Part shown: positions 40,746 through 50,408 of the stretch, piece by piece
Layout: each line of letters starts with the position of its first letter
How positions within the stretch are numbered: the first letter of the stretch is position 1
Assembly (NCBI GenBank): GCA_017557405.1
Contig: JAFYYV010000006.1
Span: forward strand, 27,628-91,627
DNA length: 64,000 nt
From: Prevotella sp.
GTDB taxonomy: Bacteria > Bacteroidota > Bacteroidia > Bacteroidales > Bacteroidaceae
Direction of reading: 5' to 3'
Program-made: the position numbers and the translations under genes
The notes under the pieces: model-generated
The model's input: only the letters and a program-made list of their open reading frames with translations
Told to the model about the DNA's origin: nothing
The model's database searches: none

Positions 40746-43700
40746 ATGCAACCTATGAAGACTCATACAAACATCCTATACATCCTGCTTGCCACTTTTT
40801 TGTTTTTCCCTATCTACCATACACAAGGAGAGGAAGTGGCGGGATCTCCACAGGGAACTTTCAATGTCACACCGATGGGCGGTGCCTCTTATAGTGTTGC
40901 CATCGACGTACCACCAGGTCACGGCAACATGCTTCCACAGATTGCCATCGCCTATAACAGTCAGTCTGGCATGGGCATCGCCGGATGGGGATGCAATGTA
41001 TCGGGCATATCGTCCATCACATGCGGCCCCCATGATGTTTTCCACGATGAAAATCCCCGTGGACTGAAGCACGACGGTAGCGACGCATATTATCTCGATG
41101 GTGTGCGGCTGCTGTACACTTCAGGCCCGATAGGACAGAGCGGTTGTATCTACCATCCCGAGGGTGACCCTTATACAGAGGTGATAACCTGCGGATCAAA
41201 CACCTCCACCAGCCAAGGGTTGTGGTTTGAGATGCACACTTCTACAGGGTTGACCATCCAATTTGGCAACACCTCCGCCTCACGCCAAGACTACACAAAG
41301 GACGGTCAGACAAAGACTAACGCTTGGTATGTCTCAAGAGTGGAAGATCAATCAGGCAACTACATGGAGTATTCCTACACGAAAAACCAACTCTATGTTT
41401 ACCCGTCGGTCATCAGCTACGGTTCCAACTCCAACAGCGGAGTCTCAACACTGAGCACGGTGGAGTTCTCCTATACCTCGCTGGGTTCCTGCGCCCAGCC
41501 TTTCCGCATTGATGGCGTAGCGGGGAGCATGAATTATCGTCTCAGTTCCATTGTCAGCAAGACTGCAAGTAGCGTGTTCCGTACCTATACGCTGACCTAC
41601 GACATCACCTCCGACGGTACTGCCGTCAAGTTCCCACGCCTGCAAAGCATCACCGAGGCCGAGGCCGGGGGCAACACACTGGAACCTGTCACGTTTGAAT
41701 GGGAACCTTTGCCCGCCCCCGACGAGCAAGTGCACACAATGAATGCCAATTTGACAAGCGACAGCTATTGGCTCGAAGTACAGGAAGACCGCCGTATCCA
41801 TGCCGCTGACGTGACTGGTGACGGAATTCCGAACCTCATCGAGGTGGTAGCCGTGAAAGAGCAAAGCGCCAACGGTTGGACTCATCCGAAATACATGAAT
41901 GTGTTCGACACATACATTGGAGAAGACGGTTTGGTACATACAGACGATTCCATACGTTTTTACGTCAATGAAGTGTATGCAAGTTTCTTCCACAGTGTTC
42001 GCTGTGGCCCGTTCTTCATCGACATGAATGGCGACGGAAAGAATGAAATTATCATGGCTCATAGCGACAGCGATCCGTCTGGGGATGCGATAATGGCAAG
42101 AATATATGACATTAACAGGTCACCCCGAGATTCTATGGTGATTACATCCACAGAATCCGTACATACTGATAATATCCCCCTAATGTGTGTGGGCGACTTC
42201 AACAACGACGGTTACGGAGACTTTGCTGCCTTGGAAACGGGAAAGTATAGAAAAATCTACTGGCTTCATATCCTTCAAGGGGCGAAAACGACAAGCGGTA
42301 TGGGTTGGACGGAAATACAAATCTCATTGCCATCCGCCCCAAAGAAACTGTTCTTCGCCGACATGGATAGCGACGGTTTTCAGGATTTGCTGATACTCTA
42401 CAACAATGGCTACAAGGTGATAAAGAACCAAGCTAAATTGAACACCTCTTCGGCATTCAACGACACTGACCCATATCGATACACAGGCACAAATGTGGGC
42501 GACATGCTGAATGTGGAAATGGGTGACTTCAACGGTGACGGTGTGGCCGACCTGCTGATGAATCCTTCGGAATCAGGCAACTGGTATTACGCTTTAGGAA
42601 ACGGCGACTGCACATTAACGAAGAATCTGGCGGCTACGCTTGATCTACAGACTAATAACACCAGCAATGACGACAACAAATACCGATGCATCGTGACCGA
42701 CATCGACCAAGACGGCAAGTCCGATGCCATCGTCATAAAGGCCATGTATGATGGCAGCAATTTCTTAAAGACCCATGTCGTATGGCTTCTCTCCAATGGC
42801 ACTACCCTGACGGAATGGCGCAGGGCGCAGTCCAACAAATCGAGCGATGCGCTTTGCGCCCGCTACACGTTGGGCGACTTCGATGGTGATGGTGTGGAAG
42901 ATCTGATGAACTGGGGCTTCGACTGCTCGGGAAACAGTGGTGGAAGCACGACCACAGCACTTAGGTTCTACCTGAACCCCTCACGCTCGTTATCGAGCGG
43001 AAAGGTTACATCTGTGGCCGATGGTTATGGAGAAGAGACACGCATAGAATATGGTACACTGGTCGATTCCGATGTTTACACACAAGAAAACGGCAGTTCA
43101 TTCCCCGTCACGAATCTTACAGTTCCATTGCATGTGGTGAAGCAGACGGAGAGCGACAACGGCGTGGCCTCTGCGGTGGAACAAACCTACCAATATGCAG
43201 GACTGCGTCTTCACCGATTGGGCAAGGGATTGCTGGGATTCCGCTCCATCTCTGTCAGCAACTTGCTGACAGGAACGGAGACCACCACGGAGACTGTAGA
43301 GATGGATACTTTACGATTTGTCCCCCTGCGCAGCCGTGTGACAACAACGCTGGGCAATGGGACAGCGACGGTGGAAACAACCATGACAGCCACGGAATGC
43401 GGCTATAGGAACTATTCCCTGTTGCCTGCCAGCCGTATTGCTACCGATTTCGACGACAACACTATTACTACAATCTACAACTATCATAGGGAAGGTTACC
43501 CTCTGAGCGAGACCACCTATTACGGCTCATCCAACAACTACGACAAGACAACCTACTCGGACTATGTAAAGAAAGGGACGGTATGGCTTCCCCAAACTGT
43601 GGAGACAGAACGACGAAACTCCGCATCGCAGCCCGTGCAGACCCGGCGGAAGACATTTTCCTATGACACGAGGGGGCTACCAGTGGAAACCGTGGAGAAT

Positions 43701-46700
43701 GCCCATTCGTCACTGGCCCTAACCACCACCGCCACCTACGATGCCTTTGGCAATGTTCTTTCCACCACCACATCGGGCAATGGCGTGGACGCGCTAACAA
43801 AATATTACACTTATGACACAACAGGGCGTTTCGTGACCAGCACGTACACCACCCCTGCCTCGGCAAGTACAACCTACACCTACGACACATGGGGCAACGT
43901 GCTTACAGAAACCGACACGACAATTCCATCGGCTCCCCTGACTACCACCTATACCTACGACGGATTCGGCAACCTCATAGAGGAGGAATCGCTGTTGGGT
44001 GTCACCACTACCTACACCCGCTCGATGGGGTATGACAGTTCGCAGGGCTGCACACTGATTTCCTTGCTTCAGCAAACCGACGGACAGCCATGGACACAGA
44101 CATGGACAGACCCGAAGGGACGCAAGACGTTGACGGAGAGTGTCGGCGCAGGTGGCATAGACATCGCTGCCAGCAAGGACTATGACTCTCGTGGTCGTCT
44201 GTCTTGCTCCACATCGCAGAACGGGAATGTTACGGTCTATGTGGACTACACCTACGACAACCGCGACCGTGTGACCGCTGAGACACACAGCACAGGACGG
44301 CACATTAATTATGTTTATGCAAACCGACAGGTGACAGCTACCGTGAATGACTCGTGCGTGTATATGCACCGCTACGATGCGCGTGGGAACATGACGCAGC
44401 AGACCGACCCCGCGACAACCGTTGTGTACACTTACACCCCTGACGGGCAACTGAAGAGTGCATGGACTGACCACGACGTCAACTTGTCAATGACCTATGA
44501 CGATGTGGGCAACCGCACGGCGATGACCGACACCGATTCTGGCACGACGACTTACGAGTACGACGCGCTGGGACGCCTGACCGAGCAGACCGATGCCTTG
44601 GACAATACAACCGCCATTGAATATGACGCACTTGGGCGTGTTACTGAGAAGACTGTGGGTAACGTGACCACCACCTACACCTACGGCACGACGGGCAACG
44701 AGGCTCTGCGTCTCACGGCAGTGGCCAACAGCAACGGCACATCCGTGAACTATACACACAATGCCTACGGACAGGTGACGAGCGAGGTGCGCCACGTGGG
44801 AAACGAGCAATATCCCTTCCAATATGAATACAATACACAGGGGCATTTGTCGAAGACTGTCTATCCCGAAGGGCTGACTGTCACATATGGTTATGACACC
44901 TACGGCTATGACACATGGATAAAGGTGAACGGCAACACCGTTTGGCAATTCGTGGACAATGACGGGCAGGAGGCGGAGTCGTTATTAGGCGGCACGCTGA
45001 CTCACATTACAAGCTGCGACAGCCACGGGCTCCCCCTATACCGTGGAATGAAACTCGGCAACACCGTGCTGCACGAGATGTACTTCCAACATGCGCCTGC
45101 AACGGGCAACCTGCTCTCGCGGACGGGCATGACTGTGGGCGACACTGATGTTTTCACATACGATAAGATGGATCGGTTGGTGAATGCCGACATGGGCGGG
45201 CATGCCAATGTTGGCATGTCCTACGGTGTAAATGGCAATATTATGCACAAGGACGGCGTGGGAGACTACAACTACGGCAACTACTGGCAACACCCCCATG
45301 CCATGAAGGAAGTGTATGACCTTGGTGCACAGGCTCCCGTTGGCTGGCAGGACATGGAGTATAACGCACTGGGCAAGCCTGCGAGCATCTACGACTGGGG
45401 CCTGGGCCAGACGCTGACACTGACCTATGGCCCCGATGGGGAGCGGTGGAGCGGCGATATACGGGACGGCAACAATAATCTCGTGGCAGAATACCGCTAC
45501 ATTGGCGACGTAGAGACTGTGAGACAGGCCAACGTCTATTTCCCCACCTATTATTACCACCTGGGCCACAACGTGCTGGCCGTGGACGTGCATGGCACCG
45601 TGAGCATCTATTACATGCTGACCGACCCGCTGGGCAGCGTTACAGACATTTATGCCGCCGACGGAACACCCGTGTTCAGGGCCACCTACGACCCTTGGGG
45701 CAAGCAGACCGTCACGCTGAACACCATCGGCTTCCGCCGTGGCTACTGCGGCCATGAGATGCTGTCTGAGTTCGAACTCATCAACATGAACGCCCGACTC
45801 TATGACCCAATCACAGCCCGTTTCCTCTCGCCCGACAACTACGTGCAGGATCCAATGAACTCACAGAACTTTAACAGATATTCCTATTGTTTGAACAATC
45901 CGCTGAAGTATGTGGATCCAAATGGGGAATTGGCATGGTTTGTCCCTGTCATTATAGGTGCTGTAGTAGGAGCATATACGGGAGCTTCAATTCAATCGGG
46001 AACTACTGCCTTTTGGAATTGGAAATCTGATGCATGGAAAGGAAGCATTGCCGGGGCTATAATTGGAGCGACCTTAGGCTATAGTATCTCAGCAGCAATT
46101 GGTACTTCTGGAGGAATAACAGGAATGACAACAATCGCAACTGAAGGAGTGACTATAACTACAAAAACAGCTGGAATTGTGAGTTCTATATTCAACAGTG
46201 GAACTATTAATATTGGCATAAATTGTATTTCTGGTGGTGATTGGGATGGCGCATGGAAAGCTGGTGTTGTTGGCATAGTTACAGGGGCATGGAATGTGTC
46301 TGGTGGACTTGGCATGGTAAAAGGATTTGGAGCAAAATCTGATTGGGTAAAACTTACAGGGAAACTCGGATACCAGATGATTGGAACTGTAGGAAATTCT
46401 ATCGGGAATAATTGGGCTAATGGAGATAAGCTACTTTCAAAAGTTACATTAGGCGTCGGACCTATTAATCTCACATTAGGTAAAGGGCAAAAATTAATAC
46501 AATTGCAGAATAATATAGGAAATATAGCTATGAATGCTTTTGGCATAACTAATTTAGCTTTTGGAGGAAATATTAAGTATGATTGGAAAAATCTCTCTAT
46601 AAACTATACAGGTGGATTGATTGACAGAATGTATAATCCAGATAAATGGGCTTCAGGATTCAGCCCCCATGTAGTAACGGGTAATTCAAGGTTAGAAGAA

Positions 46701-46865
46701 TTGTATAGACACGAACTCCATCATTTATGGCAATCACGTGCTTTTAATGATTTGTTTTTGTTGAACTATGGTTTACAAGGAATAAATGCTTTACTTTTAA
46801 AGGGTAATTTTGTAAAAGAAAGAAATTTTTATGAAGACTATGTCGATTATTACAACTGGTGGTAA
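40746..46865 (+). CDS. Rhs/YD-repeat polymorphic toxin-like protein with HExxH tip
   Basis: 2039 residues. The signal peptide (1-29) is followed by an SpvB-like start (GGASYSVAIDVPPGHGNMLP), FG-GAP/VCBS calcium-loop repeats (MNGDGKNEI, FNNDGYGDFA, MDSDGFQDL, FNGDGVADL, IDQDGKSDA, FDGDGVEDL) and dozens of YD repeats. The Rhs core ends RLYDPITARFLSPDNYV and DPNGE at 1724-1728. The tip (1729-2039) begins with glycine-zipper-like hydrophobic helices (VIIGAVVGAYTGASI) and ends with H1989-E-L-H-H1993 (LYRHELHHLWQ), a zincin-type HExxH. Base composition falls sharply from GC-rich to AT-rich at the core/tip border (about 45.93 kb), as expected for an exchanged toxin tip. The lipoprotein gene at 46831 overlaps the end. 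Confidence 0.85.
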   Translation: MQPMKTHTNILYILLATFLFFPIYHTQGEEVAGSPQGTFNVTPMGGASYSVAIDVPPGHGNMLPQIAIAYNSQSGMGIAGWGCNVSGISSITCGPHDVFHDENPRGLKHDGSDAYYLDGVRLLYTSGPIGQSGCIYHPEGDPYTEVITCGSNTSTSQGLWFEMHTSTGLTIQFGNTSASRQDYTKDGQTKTNAWYVSRVEDQSGNYMEYSYTKNQLYVYPSVISYGSNSNSGVSTLSTVEFSYTSLGSCAQPFRIDGVAGSMNYRLSSIVSKTASSVFRTYTLTYDITSDGTAVKFPRLQSITEAEAGGNTLEPVTFEWEPLPAPDEQVHTMNANLTSDSYWLEVQEDRRIHAADVTGDGIPNLIEVVAVKEQSANGWTHPKYMNVFDTYIGEDGLVHTDDSIRFYVNEVYASFFHSVRCGPFFIDMNGDGKNEIIMAHSDSDPSGDAIMARIYDINRSPRDSMVITSTESVHTDNIPLMCVGDFNNDGYGDFAALETGKYRKIYWLHILQGAKTTSGMGWTEIQISLPSAPKKLFFADMDSDGFQDLLILYNNGYKVIKNQAKLNTSSAFNDTDPYRYTGTNVGDMLNVEMGDFNGDGVADLLMNPSESGNWYYALGNGDCTLTKNLAATLDLQTNNTSNDDNKYRCIVTDIDQDGKSDAIVIKAMYDGSNFLKTHVVWLLSNGTTLTEWRRAQSNKSSDALCARYTLGDFDGDGVEDLMNWGFDCSGNSGGSTTTALRFYLNPSRSLSSGKVTSVADGYGEETRIEYGTLVDSDVYTQENGSSFPVTNLTVPLHVVKQTESDNGVASAVEQTYQYAGLRLHRLGKGLLGFRSISVSNLLTGTETTTETVEMDTLRFVPLRSRVTTTLGNGTATVETTMTATECGYRNYSLLPASRIATDFDDNTITTIYNYHREGYPLSETTYYGSSNNYDKTTYSDYVKKGTVWLPQTVETERRNSASQPVQTRRKTFSYDTRGLPVETVENAHSSLALTTTATYDAFGNVLSTTTSGNGVDALTKYYTYDTTGRFVTSTYTTPASASTTYTYDTWGNVLTETDTTIPSAPLTTTYTYDGFGNLIEEESLLGVTTTYTRSMGYDSSQGCTLISLLQQTDGQPWTQTWTDPKGRKTLTESVGAGGIDIAASKDYDSRGRLSCSTSQNGNVTVYVDYTYDNRDRVTAETHSTGRHINYVYANRQVTATVNDSCVYMHRYDARGNMTQQTDPATTVVYTYTPDGQLKSAWTDHDVNLSMTYDDVGNRTAMTDTDSGTTTYEYDALGRLTEQTDALDNTTAIEYDALGRVTEKTVGNVTTTYTYGTTGNEALRLTAVANSNGTSVNYTHNAYGQVTSEVRHVGNEQYPFQYEYNTQGHLSKTVYPEGLTVTYGYDTYGYDTWIKVNGNTVWQFVDNDGQEAESLLGGTLTHITSCDSHGLPLYRGMKLGNTVLHEMYFQHAPATGNLLSRTGMTVGDTDVFTYDKMDRLVNADMGGHANVGMSYGVNGNIMHKDGVGDYNYGNYWQHPHAMKEVYDLGAQAPVGWQDMEYNALGKPASIYDWGLGQTLTLTYGPDGERWSGDIRDGNNNLVAEYRYIGDVETVRQANVYFPTYYYHLGHNVLAVDVHGTVSIYYMLTDPLGSVTDIYAADGTPVFRATYDPWGKQTVTLNTIGFRRGYCGHEMLSEFELINMNARLYDPITARFLSPDNYVQDPMNSQNFNRYSYCLNNPLKYVDPNGELAWFVPVIIGAVVGAYTGASIQSGTTAFWNWKSDAWKGSIAGAIIGATLGYSISAAIGTSGGITGMTTIATEGVTITTKTAGIVSSIFNSGTINIGINCISGGDWDGAWKAGVVGIVTGAWNVSGGLGMVKGFGAKSDWVKLTGKLGYQMIGTVGNSIGNNWANGDKLLSKVTLGVGPINLTLGKGQKLIQLQNNIGNIAMNAFGITNLAFGGNIKYDWKNLSINYTGGLIDRMYNPDKWASGFSPHVVTGNSRLEELYRHELHHLWQSRAFNDLFLLNYGLQGINALLLKGNFVKERNFYEDYVDYYNWW

Positions 46866-47292
46866 ATATCTTATCTCATGTGTGGTGTTTTTATTGCTAT
46901 CATGTGATTCAACGATAAGTTTAACAGTCAATGATAAACAGATGTTATCATATCCTCTATACAATAATGAAATAAAAGTGTCTGCTGGCAAATTTGGTCC
47001 AGATTACCATCTTTTCATCAGTTCAGAAAAACCATTAATTGCTCAGCCAAACTCGTTCCAATATGAGTTTCCTGCCGATGTGTCTTGCGAAAGAATTGAT
47101 TATTATTCATATGAAAAGAAACACAAAGGAAATATGGTGTATTATTGTGGTGTTACATTGCGAAACTGTAAGGCTAAGTCCATACCGAAAGATAATGTCA
47201 TATTAAAAATACTCCCTAATGATTATATTCTATACCAAGGGGAAAGAGTGATAACCGACACCATATGTGTCAATATGAATCCCAAAAAATGA
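46831..47292 (+). CDS. Small lipoprotein, candidate immunity protein for the Rhs tip
   Basis: A 153-residue protein with a lipoprotein signal (LISCVVFLLLSC, Cys25) and a beta-rich mature part (LTVNDKQMLSYPLYNNEIKV, MVYYCGVTLRNCKAKSIP). The start lies inside the last 35 bases of the Rhs gene in another frame, so translation is coupled. Position, size, export signal and the same AT-rich composition as the Rhs tip fit an immunity protein acting in the periplasm. I do not recognise the family, so the role is inferred from context. Confidence 0.65.
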   Translation: MKTMSIITTGGKYLISCVVFLLLSCDSTISLTVNDKQMLSYPLYNNEIKVSAGKFGPDYHLFISSEKPLIAQPNSFQYEFPADVSCERIDYYSYEKKHKGNMVYYCGVTLRNCKAKSIPKDNVILKILPNDYILYQGERVITDTICVNMNPKK

Positions 47293-47294
47293 AA

Positions 47295-47612
47295 TAAAAT
47301 GTACGTCAAAGTGTATGGACTGTTAGTTGTCAATATCAAATGGCCTGATGGCGAACTATTAAGCATTAAGAGTAAAAGCTGAATCGTTGCCATTTGGGCT
47401 TCGGGGAAGAGGTGCGCCTCTGGCTCTTCAACAATGCGGAGTAGTTTGTTGCCTTGATATATAGACAGAAAAGCATCTTGCAAGATACGTATGGATTCCT
47501 GTTGTCCTGATGAAGCATTCTTCAAATAGACATAGCCTTGACCAGGGTGAACGATGCGCTCTCCAAATTCAGAATTTGTTTTGAGGAATGATAGAAATAT
47601 TGCTATAATCAT
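47295..47612 (-). pseudogene. Fragment of a RecF/SMC-like AAA (ABC-type) ATPase
   Basis: About 100 residues carry an ABC signature-like NASSGQQESI, a Walker B RIVEEPEAHLFPEAQ and the switch segment LILTTNSPYTLT, as in AAA_21-type ATPases. The Walker A half and the C-terminus are missing. It abuts the end of the immunity gene on the opposite strand. Confidence 0.7.
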
Positions 47613-47629
47613 ATGAAATCGGAGTTTAT

Positions 47630-47701
47630 TCAGGAGATTATTGAGCGCACTATGTCCGTGTAGTCCTTTCCCGACTTGACCTCTATCGGGTGAGCACTCA
47701 T
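47630..47701 (-). pseudogene. C-terminal remnant of a DUF4143-type ATPase
   Basis: The minus strand reads AHPIEVKSGKDYTDI, the PIEVKSGK motif near the C-terminus of AAA/DUF4143 proteins. A frame change then gives SALNNLLNKLRF, the usual continuation. So this is a short frameshifted remnant, next to a complete DUF4143 gene on the other strand. Confidence 0.6.
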
Positions 47702-47754
47702 CGTTCAGATAGAGCTTGATTTACAGTGAACTGAAAGCACTTACAGCAGGTTTT

Positions 47755-47853
47755 TTACACTTTTCAATAACTTTTGATGGCAAAAAACTACACTTTTCAA
47801 TGATAAATGTCAAAACTACACTTTTCAATGATAAATGTCAAAACTACACTTTT
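47755..47853 (+). repeat. 28-bp direct repeats upstream of the DUF4143 ATPase (array A)
   Basis: Two exact 28-bp copies (47784-47811 and 47812-47839), each containing AAACTACACTTTTCAATG, have a diverged copy before them (from 47755) and a partial copy after (47840-47853). Confidence 0.8.
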
Positions 47854-47871
47854 AAAATTGTAGCGTTATTA

Positions 47872-47953
47872 TGTAAAATATCGCGTTCTAAAACGCCATT
47901 TCTTGTAAAATATCGCATTCTGATGCTATGTTTTTATGTAAAATATCGCGTTT
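47872..47953 (+). repeat. 16-bp direct repeats spaced 32-34 bp (array B)
   Basis: TGTAAAATATCGCGTT occurs at 47872-47887, 47904-47919 (one change) and 47938-47953, just upstream of the promoter box at 47969. Confidence 0.8.
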
Positions 47954-47968
47954 TACGTTTTTTCTTCG

Positions 47969-47976
47969 TATCTTTG
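47969..47976 (+). promoter_or_regulatory. Bacteroidetes -7 promoter box (TATCTTTG)
   Basis: A TAnnTTTG match within TATCTTTGCACC, 20 bp before the ATPase start, so the message has a very short leader. Confidence 0.65.
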
Positions 47977-47995
47977 CACCCAAAATATCATCGTT

Positions 47996-49276
47996 ATGGT
48001 TGACAAAAGGACATTGGAATTCATCCTTACTGACCAGCAGGAGGAAATGGAAAGCAGAGCTGAAGAGGCATTATGCCAGCGGCGTGAAGAAACTCTGATT
48101 GACTTCAAAAGCACTCAGGCACAGGTAGTCATTGGTGTCAGGCGAAGCGGTAAATCAACGCTTTGCTATCAGGCTATGCACAATCACAGCCTGAAGTTTG
48201 CATACGCTGACTTCGATGATGAACGGTTGGTTGATCTCAAGGCAGACCAGCTGAACGACGTGCTGGAGATTCTGTATAAGATATACGGCGACTTTCAGTA
48301 TCTTTTCCTCGATGAGATACAGAATGTCGTGGGATGGCATCTGTTCGTCAATCGTATGCTGAGAAAGAAAATGCACGTTATCATCACAGGTTCCAATGCC
48401 AAACTGCTCAGCGGCGAGTTGGCCACGCACCTCTCTGGTCGCAATAAGGAAATATCACTTTATCCTTTCTCTTTCAGGGAGTTCTGCATGATGAAAGATG
48501 TGGACACAGAACGTCGCACCACGAAGGCAGAGGCATTCCGCAGGGCGGCTTTCGACGAGTATCTGAAGCAGGGCGGCTTCCCTGAGTTACTGATGATAGA
48601 CGACAACAGAAACTACGTGAGTTCATTGGTGGACAACATTCTGAAACGCGACATCGAGCAGAGATACAAGATTGCCTACAAGGCTGCATTTGAAAACCTT
48701 GCCCATCACCTCCTGAACGTATCGCCTGCCATTGTCGTCACTACTGACCTGGCTGATCTGTTCCATTTCAAGTCGGAGCATACGGCCAAGAACTACGTGA
48801 AATACTTGAAGGAAGCCTATATGCTGGTGGGCATTCAGAAGTATTCGCAAAAGAGCAAGCAACGCTCTGTCCAGGAAAAGGTCTATGCCGTTGACGTGGC
48901 CATGATGGACCAACGCGAGAATGCCTTTGCGGGCGAGAACCTTGGTCATCGGCTGGAGACCATCGTAGCCATTCACCTTGTCAGGAAATGCAAGTCGGAG
49001 GGATTGGATGTCTATTACCTGAACGACCGTTCGGGCGAGTGCGACTTTGTGGTCTGCAAAGGTAATCAGGTCATACAAGCCATACAGGTGTCATACGATA
49101 TTTCTGCTGAAAATACTTACAAGCGTGAGAAGAATGGCCTACTGCTTGCCGCCAGACAGACCAAATGCGAGAATCTGTTGCTACTCACTGACCATGAGAA
49201 CGGCGAAATAGAGGAGGATGGTCACAAGATGAAGATTCAGCCCGTGTATGAATGGAGTTTGGAACTCGGAGTGTAG
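47996..49276 (+). CDS. AAA family ATP-binding protein with DUF4143 domain
   Basis: A 426-residue cytoplasmic ATPase. Walker A is GVRRSGKS (47-54), Walker B is YLFLDEIQ (Asp106-Glu107), and sensor regions are ITGSNAKLL and HLSGRNKEI. The DUF4143 C-terminal part includes VYAVDVAMMDQREN and a PD-(D/E)xK-like end (SGECDFVVCKGNQVIQAIQV). These proteins are abundant and variable in Bacteroidetes; their role is not established. This copy is preceded by two direct-repeat arrays and surrounded by fragments of other ATPases, so the locus looks recombinationally active. Confidence 0.9.
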   Translation: MVDKRTLEFILTDQQEEMESRAEEALCQRREETLIDFKSTQAQVVIGVRRSGKSTLCYQAMHNHSLKFAYADFDDERLVDLKADQLNDVLEILYKIYGDFQYLFLDEIQNVVGWHLFVNRMLRKKMHVIITGSNAKLLSGELATHLSGRNKEISLYPFSFREFCMMKDVDTERRTTKAEAFRRAAFDEYLKQGGFPELLMIDDNRNYVSSLVDNILKRDIEQRYKIAYKAAFENLAHHLLNVSPAIVVTTDLADLFHFKSEHTAKNYVKYLKEAYMLVGIQKYSQKSKQRSVQEKVYAVDVAMMDQRENAFAGENLGHRLETIVAIHLVRKCKSEGLDVYYLNDRSGECDFVVCKGNQVIQAIQVSYDISAENTYKREKNGLLLAARQTKCENLLLLTDHENGEIEEDGHKMKIQPVYEWSLELGV

Positions 49277-49319
49277 TCACCTGAATTTTAAGAAAGCAGT
49301 GCAATAGCCAAATATGTCA

Positions 49320-49360
49320 GGGGACAGATACTGACACATGTGGGGGATACATGCCCCCTG
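49320..49360. other. Adjacent small hairpins downstream of the broken RAYT
   Basis: GTCAGGGGACAGATACTGAC and GGGGGATACATGCCCCC lie side by side. They may be REP-like targets of the transposase remnant or a terminator for the converging genes. Confidence 0.4.
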
Positions 49361-49374
49361 GGCAAATGCTTAGC

Positions 49375-50042
49375 TCACCTTGCTCTTTGAATGATTCCTC
49401 GGTCTATGCCTGTTAGGCGTTGAAGCTGACGGACGGATGCTCCAAGTTCCTTAAGCTGAATGAATGCCTGCCACTGGGCTTCTCTGTCGAGCTTTTGGAA
49501 TTCGCTGCTATTGGAAACGCCTGCGATTCTAACAATCTGTTGCCAAGCCTGATCATACGAAAGCCTGAGACGAGGTTGCTCTAAATCGATTATCAAGGAA
49601 GTTGGCAACATCAGGTAGAGGGTAGTTAACCCATTCATTGAAATCATTGAATGGAATACGGTTTAATACTGTTTGAGTATTACAAATCTGAAAGACGGGT
49701 TCAACGGAACCATCGTATTCACACCAGGAGCTATACTCATAGTCCTTGATCTGAGTAACAATAGACATATGCACCTGCAATTCTCTTGATGGTATCACCA
49801 ACTTTCTCATCACGCTCACGAATGAGCAGATGAAAGTGGTTTGACATCAAGCAGTAAGCGTAATAGATGCAGTTAGTGCCATAGGGGTTACCCTCATCAT
49901 CATACTGAGTACGCATCCTGTCGAGGATATTGATGAACTGATAGTAGTTCTTTGGTTCCTCGAAGATATTCTGGTGATTGATGCCTCGCATCATCACATG
50001 ATATATCTCAGTTCCTGATGTTACTCTTGGTTGCCTGGGCAT
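49375..50042 (-). pseudogene. Broken REP-associated tyrosine transposase (IS200-like, Y1_Tnp)
   Basis: The N-terminus MPRQPRVTSGTEIYHVMMRG and the HUH motif in LMSNHFHLLI mark a RAYT/TnpA-REP protein. After about residue 96 the reading frame breaks twice and the central part with the catalytic Tyr region appears deleted. The end (DYEYSSWCEYDG; then RLSYDQAW, GASVRQLQRLTGIDRGIIQR) continues in two other frames. So it is inactive, with at least two frameshifts and an internal deletion. Confidence 0.85.
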
Positions 50043-50173
50043 GAATGAATGTGTTGACTCTATGATATATAACGCTGAATAGGCGGGAATATTGTGAAAA
50101 TGAGGATATGACGCAGGAAGAGAGGTGAAATACTAGTGGTTCATGTTGAATGGCTACTTATGGTGCATAATCA

Positions 50174-50205
50174 GCCCCTGTGACTCTGGATGGAGTTGCA
50201 GGGGC
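50174..50205. other. Strong hairpin GCCCCTG/CAGGGGC
   Basis: Perfect 7-bp outer arms with an inner ACTC/GAGT pairing lie in the 366-bp gap between the transposase remnant and upxY. It could insulate the downstream operon. The gap holds no gene. Confidence 0.5.
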
Positions 50206-50312
50206 AAATTGTTTATAACGGTTTTTGCGATGTTTGATGGTGGCGGGAGAGGGTGGCATGAGAGATTATATTAAAAAAATGCATAAAATTGGAGAAAATG
50301 GAAATATTTCAC

Positions 50313-50320
50313 TATCTTTG
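50313..50320 (+). promoter_or_regulatory. Bacteroidetes -7 promoter box (TATCTTTG) of the UpxY-led operon
   Basis: A TAnnTTTG match 89 bp before the upxY start. The leader contains a small hairpin GTCGG-GCGACA-CCGAC (50339-50354), a possible target for the antiterminator. Confidence 0.65.
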
Positions 50321-50408
50321 TGCCTTGAATAGCAAGAAGTCGGGCGACACCGACATTGCATCGATAGTGAAATGTTGAAGTCATAAAGCGACTGAAGACC
50401 AGAGTGAT

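Noticed and set aside
47223-47295. Extension of the ATPase fragment to its stop at 47223
   Set aside because: The part after TTNSPYTLT does not continue the family pattern and is antisense to the immunity gene.
47755-47953. CRISPR array
   Set aside because: The repeats are contiguous or separated by short non-unique text, and no cas genes are present.
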